Assembly: GCA_018398815.1 (NCBI GenBank)
Contig: CM031595.1
Location: forward strand, 134,543,346 to 134,607,345
DNA length: 64,000 nucleotides
DNA from: Conus ventricosus
Lineage: Eukaryota > Mollusca > Gastropoda > Neogastropoda > Conidae
Direction: 5' to 3'
Part shown: positions 60,906 through 64,000 of the stretch, piece by piece
How the letters are laid out: every line of letters starts with the position of its first letter
How positions within the stretch are numbered: position 1 is the first letter of the stretch
Notes under the pieces: model-generated
What the model saw: the letters and a program-made list of their open reading frames with translations, nothing else
Told to the model about the DNA's origin: nothing
Databases searched by the model: none
Translations under genes and position numbers: made by a program

Positions 60906-61780
60906 TCCAACATGTGCTACATCAACGACCTCCACTCCAAAATCTCTTCCCCATCAAGACTCTTTGCCGATGATACAGCTGTCTACAGGTTCATCACCTG
61001 TGCAGAAGACCCAGCCAAGCTCCAGGAGGACCTCCAGCGTCTGGAACAATGGGAGAGTGAATGGGACATGGCCTTCCACCCAGACAAGTGCTGTGTACTG
61101 TCCTTCACCAGAAGCCACTCCCCCGTTCTCTCAAATTACACCCTCCACGGCCAGACAATGGAGAGAGTCACCTCCACAAAGTACCTTGGGGTCATACTGG
61201 AGACAAAGCTGGACTTCACAAAACACATAGAGAACATCTGTGCTAAGGCTAACAAGACACTGGGATTTCTGAGAAGGAACTTGAAGGTGTGCTCCAGCCG
61301 TACCAAAGAGCTAGCCTACAAAGCAATGGTTCGTCCAATTGTGGAGTATGCTTGCTCTGTATGGGACCCACACACCGACGATCTCACCAAAACCCTCGAG
61401 AAAGTCCAGCGAAGAGCTGCCAGATTTGTCACCAACCGCTACCACAACACTTTCAGTGTCTCAGACATGATGACGCTACGAGTGGCCCTCGCTTCAACAA
61501 CGACGTCGCTGCGCCAGACTTGCAATGCTCCACAAGATCATCAACGATCAAGCTTGCGTCTCCTGCACCAACCTCAAGCAACAGCCTCGAGAAGTGGTCG
61601 TTGCAGCAACCACAACTACCAACTACGACGATTCCAGTGCCGCACTGACTACAGGAAGTTCTTTTTCCCCCCGAGGACCACTGTCGACTGGAACTCCCTC
61701 CCAGCTGATGTTGTCGAGGCCCCCTCCCATAATGCCTTCTGCTCGAGGGCATTGAGGGCCCTCCAGACACAGTAGAACCC
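60906..61780 (+). pseudogene. CR1/L2-like LINE ORF2 (RT motif C to end), truncated
   Basis: It begins in YINDLHSKISSPSRLFADDT (FADD is the RT catalytic box) and continues DMAFHPDKCCVLSFTRS, TSTKYLGVILETKLDFTKHI, KAMVRPIVEYACSVWDPHTD and LEKVQRRAARFVTNRY. Near 61480 the frame shifts (ARLAMLHKIINDQACVSC is in the neighbouring frame), then returns for RTDYRKFFFPPRTTVDWNSL and ends ALQTQ stop at 61775. 5'-truncated, inserted right against the previous LINE tail. Confidence 0.82.
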
Positions 61781-61935
61781 GCCTCTCCCCCCCCCCCCCC
61801 TCACCTCCCCCCCCCCCCCCCCGCCCCCTCTCCTCCCCCCCTGCCCCCTCTCCTCCCCCCCTGCCCCCTCTCCTCCCCCCCTCCCTGCCCCCATCCATTC
61901 CCTCCCAGCTCAACCCTGCCCCCACCTACTCCCTC
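61781..61935. repeat. C-rich 3' UTR of the LINE with repeated CCCCCTGCCCCCTCTCCTC
   Basis: Poly(C) blocks and three tandem copies of a ~20-bp C-rich unit follow the LINE stop codon. Similar C-rich sequence follows the LINE end at 48.55 kb. Confidence 0.8.
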
Positions 61936-63085
61936 CCCGCCTCAATTTTCTGCACACACTCGCGCTTCGCCACTAGTATGTTAATAATGGTCAACCTGAT
62001 GACCGCTGAACATTACTGGAAGAAGAACAACAACAACAAAGTCGAGGCGGAAGAGTAAAAAATATGGATCCGAGAACCAGCGCACACATCCATCGAAGTG
62101 CAAACGGGGACAAAATCGCCAAAACACCAATACTGAAATCCGTAAAATACTCACACCCATGCCTTTTTATACCATTCTGATTGGACATATTATGTACAAT
62201 TGAACAAATTAATGTTTTCTTGCAGGAACTGCCGACAAAATACAATCCAGAATGTCTATCGACCTAGACAGTCTCAGTCTGTGACTCGCTTCCTTCCACG
62301 CATGCATTTTTTTAACCTAGATATTATGTATGTTAGAACGGTAAACAGACCTCTTAAGTTAAGGCCTCTAACACAAGTTCAAAATTACAGCAATCTGTGA
62401 CACATAAACAGCACAGTTCCGTGCTAACTTTCCGATAACAAGTGGAAAATCGCCGATCGAAATTACTCACATTTGCAGTCTTTTCTCTCCAATCAAATTT
62501 CCAACAGTTGACACTTGTGCCTTCCACAAACGTCTCGCCTTTATTTACGATTCGTGACACGCAAAACATTGTACTTTTAATTCAAAAGAAGAAGCCTCCA
62601 CATTGCCCAAACCAGAAAAATGGCCGACTGCAAATAACAAACAGGAAGGGTAACTCTAGCCCCCATGAAAATTTGCGTTTACCTGAAACGGTATGACGTT
62701 TTACCGGAACCCCCCGGAAACCACCGAAAACCTCAGAAATACCGGAAACCCTATTAAACAAAGAATATATGAATGATTTTTGCGTGTTTTGCGTTTACCT
62801 ATATAGGTGAAACTCTACTGGTAAAAACAAAAGCCTACCTGCAAGAAATCATATGGGGAGTGAGTGCAGAAGGCTGTCCCATCAACTGCCAAATTTAAAT
62901 AGACTATCAGCCACAAGTTTATTTTGCTATCTTCACACTTTCAAGACAGTAGGACAACTTCACACCTCGAGATGCATGAACTCGCATTCAGATATATAAA
63001 CCCAAGACACAATGTGCAGCATACATTCCTTCGATACCTGCACTATGGACTACACATACTTCTTCTACAACCATGAGATTTCCAT
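61936..63085. other. Right flank, no supported gene
   Basis: An acceptor-like tgttttcttgcag near 62225 precedes a plus-strand frame (NCRQNTIQNVYRPRQSQSVT), which is only suggestive. 62475-62575 repeats part of 12470-12570. ACCGGAA/CCGGAAAC words cluster at 62700-62755. Confidence 0.35.
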
Positions 63086-63278
63086 GTGGAATTTGCAACT
63101 CCAGCTGTGGTTGGAATTGCATAGTGTTCTGCCTGCTTGAAGTGGATACACAGGTAACTGTCTATATCTTACAATTTTTTACATATTATTTGCCTTTGCT
63201 TCGCCTCTGCCTTTTGGAGGGTTTTTTTTTTTTTTTTTTGACAAATTAAGTATATGTTCTTGCTTTTTTGTGTTTCAG

Positions 63279-63402
63279 ACGCCGTGTTCCTCTCAGCAAT
63301 GACCAGCTATCAGCCTGGGGCCAGGACGATCTATCGTTTGCCTGCAAGAAGTGTGCCTTCACTGTTGCCAGAGCCTATGACATGAAAGGCGCCTTGAAAC
63401 GG
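63279..63402 (+). CDS. Candidate exon of an unidentified plus-strand gene
   Basis: The acceptor ttgtgtttcag ends near 63279 and a donor-like GTTAGT follows near 63403. The open frame reads RRVPLSNDQLSAWGQDDLSF then ACKKCAFTVARAYDMKGALK. A C-x-x-C pair after a W-A/G-x-D-D-L pattern recalls the second half of PHD-like modules in mollusc proteins. An upstream piece near 63080-63163 (FPCGICNSSCGWNC...LEVDTQ, followed by GTAACT) could be the preceding exon. No further exon is in the window; confidence is low. Confidence 0.35.
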
Positions 63403-63664
63403 TTAGTCATCCTTTTTTTTTCTCAGAAATATAAGATACCACAATAACACTAATTAATGCATTAGTTTTCACAAGGCTTACTTGCTGTGGACTAGGTGGA
63501 AAAGTATGATGAAGTAATGCATTTTAGTTTTTATTTGGCTCACTTGATATAGACAAACTCACAAAGTAGAAAAAAAATGATTAAGTAATGCAGTAGAATG
63601 TAGGTATAGTCTATTATCATAATGTACGTGGCTCTTGTCTTTGGTATGAATAAGTAATGCAGTA

Positions 63665-64000
63665 GTATAAATGTAGCTGTTGGACTTCCGGCTGGGAGGT
63701 CATGGGTTCGAATCCCATCCGAGTCATGTGGGTTTTTCTGCCCCGACCGGCTCCTACCCAGAGTTGAGTTTGCTGCGGACTCAGTTGGGAAGACTGGCAC
63801 CACATAGTCGAGTTTCATCCACTTAATGGATGCTTTTCTGAGAGTGCTGCTCAAATTTCCTGACCAACACTGCAGGTGCCTGTATCTCTCAGGCCTGGTT
63901 GATGCCGGGATATATTATGAAAGGAAGCGTAGAGTACAGCCCTGTCATGTAGTCTCAGACCAAAATGGAAATCCGTAGCATCATCTTAATCATCCTCATT
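63665..64000 (+). mobile_element. tRNA-derived long SINE, third copy, cut by window edge
   Basis: Plus-strand copy starting within the tRNA-like head (GGTCATGGGTTCGAATCCCA at about 63700). It is about 95 percent identical by eye to the 17.8-kb copy through CATCTTAATCATCCTCATT at the window end. The first part of the head (A box) is replaced by unrelated sequence (GTAGCTGTTGGACTTCCGGC). Confidence 0.88.

Overview
The window looks like a stretch of an intron-rich, repeat-laden metazoan genome, most likely a mollusc and plausibly a gastropod. This is an inference from the GT-AG split gene, the tRNA-headed SINE, the mix of I-type, CR1-like and other LINEs with piggyBac, hAT and LTR elements, and the many poly(C)/poly(G) and dinucleotide runs. 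There is no sign of bacterial gene organisation, rRNA, or CRISPR.

The backbone is one large minus-strand gene that can be assembled by eye from about 53.5 kb down to its stop codon at 3885. Nine coding exons join in phase at good GT-AG sites: 53377-53467, 52476-52635, 46920-47071, 45749-45843, 41503-41649, 22579-26153, 15802-16230 and 3885-8072, where 22579-26153 and 3885-8072 each contain apparent frame breaks (eight blocks, or nine if a short intron near 6.6 kb is real). The first exons encode a DUF3715 (pseudo-PARP) domain of the kind found in TEX15, TASOR and TASOR2. It is followed by roughly 2,000 residues of polar, repeat-containing sequence and a helical C-terminus. The total of about 2,940 residues and this layout fit TEX15 better than TASOR. 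In vertebrates TEX15 acts in germline transposon silencing and meiotic recombination, and TASOR is the core of the HUSH retroelement-silencing complex. The coding exons carry three separate sets of internal tandem duplications.

The introns and flanks are full of mobile DNA. Left to right: a 41-bp minisatellite split by a 0.85-kb tRNA-derived SINE (1.3-3.1 kb); a TIR-flanked non-autonomous element (8.8-9.6 kb); a zf-RVT LINE remnant (10.1-11.1 kb); a second full SINE inserted at a LINE tail (17.8-18.85 kb); a hAT element with TIRs, target duplication and a large internal palindrome (20.0-22.0 kb); two long copies of one I-type LINE in the same orientation as the host gene (26.6-32.4 and 34.4-40.6 kb); two piggyBac remnants (42.3-44.75 kb); a CR1-like LINE end (48.1-48.9 kb); a decayed intronless coding region (49.7-50.9 kb); an LTR element with 1.6-kb LTRs and only a 0.65-kb interior (55.99-59.85 kb); three CR1/L2-like LINE ends (59.85-61.8 kb); and part of a third SINE at the right edge.

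The second LINE copy has clean ends, but its middle (about 34.84-39.7 kb) is riddled with homopolymer-stretching differences from the first copy. That looks like uncorrected low-quality sequence rather than biology. The same weakness may explain some of the frame breaks in the main gene. The most biologically interesting point is a very long DUF3715 silencing-type gene whose introns are packed with the kinds of elements its relatives silence.
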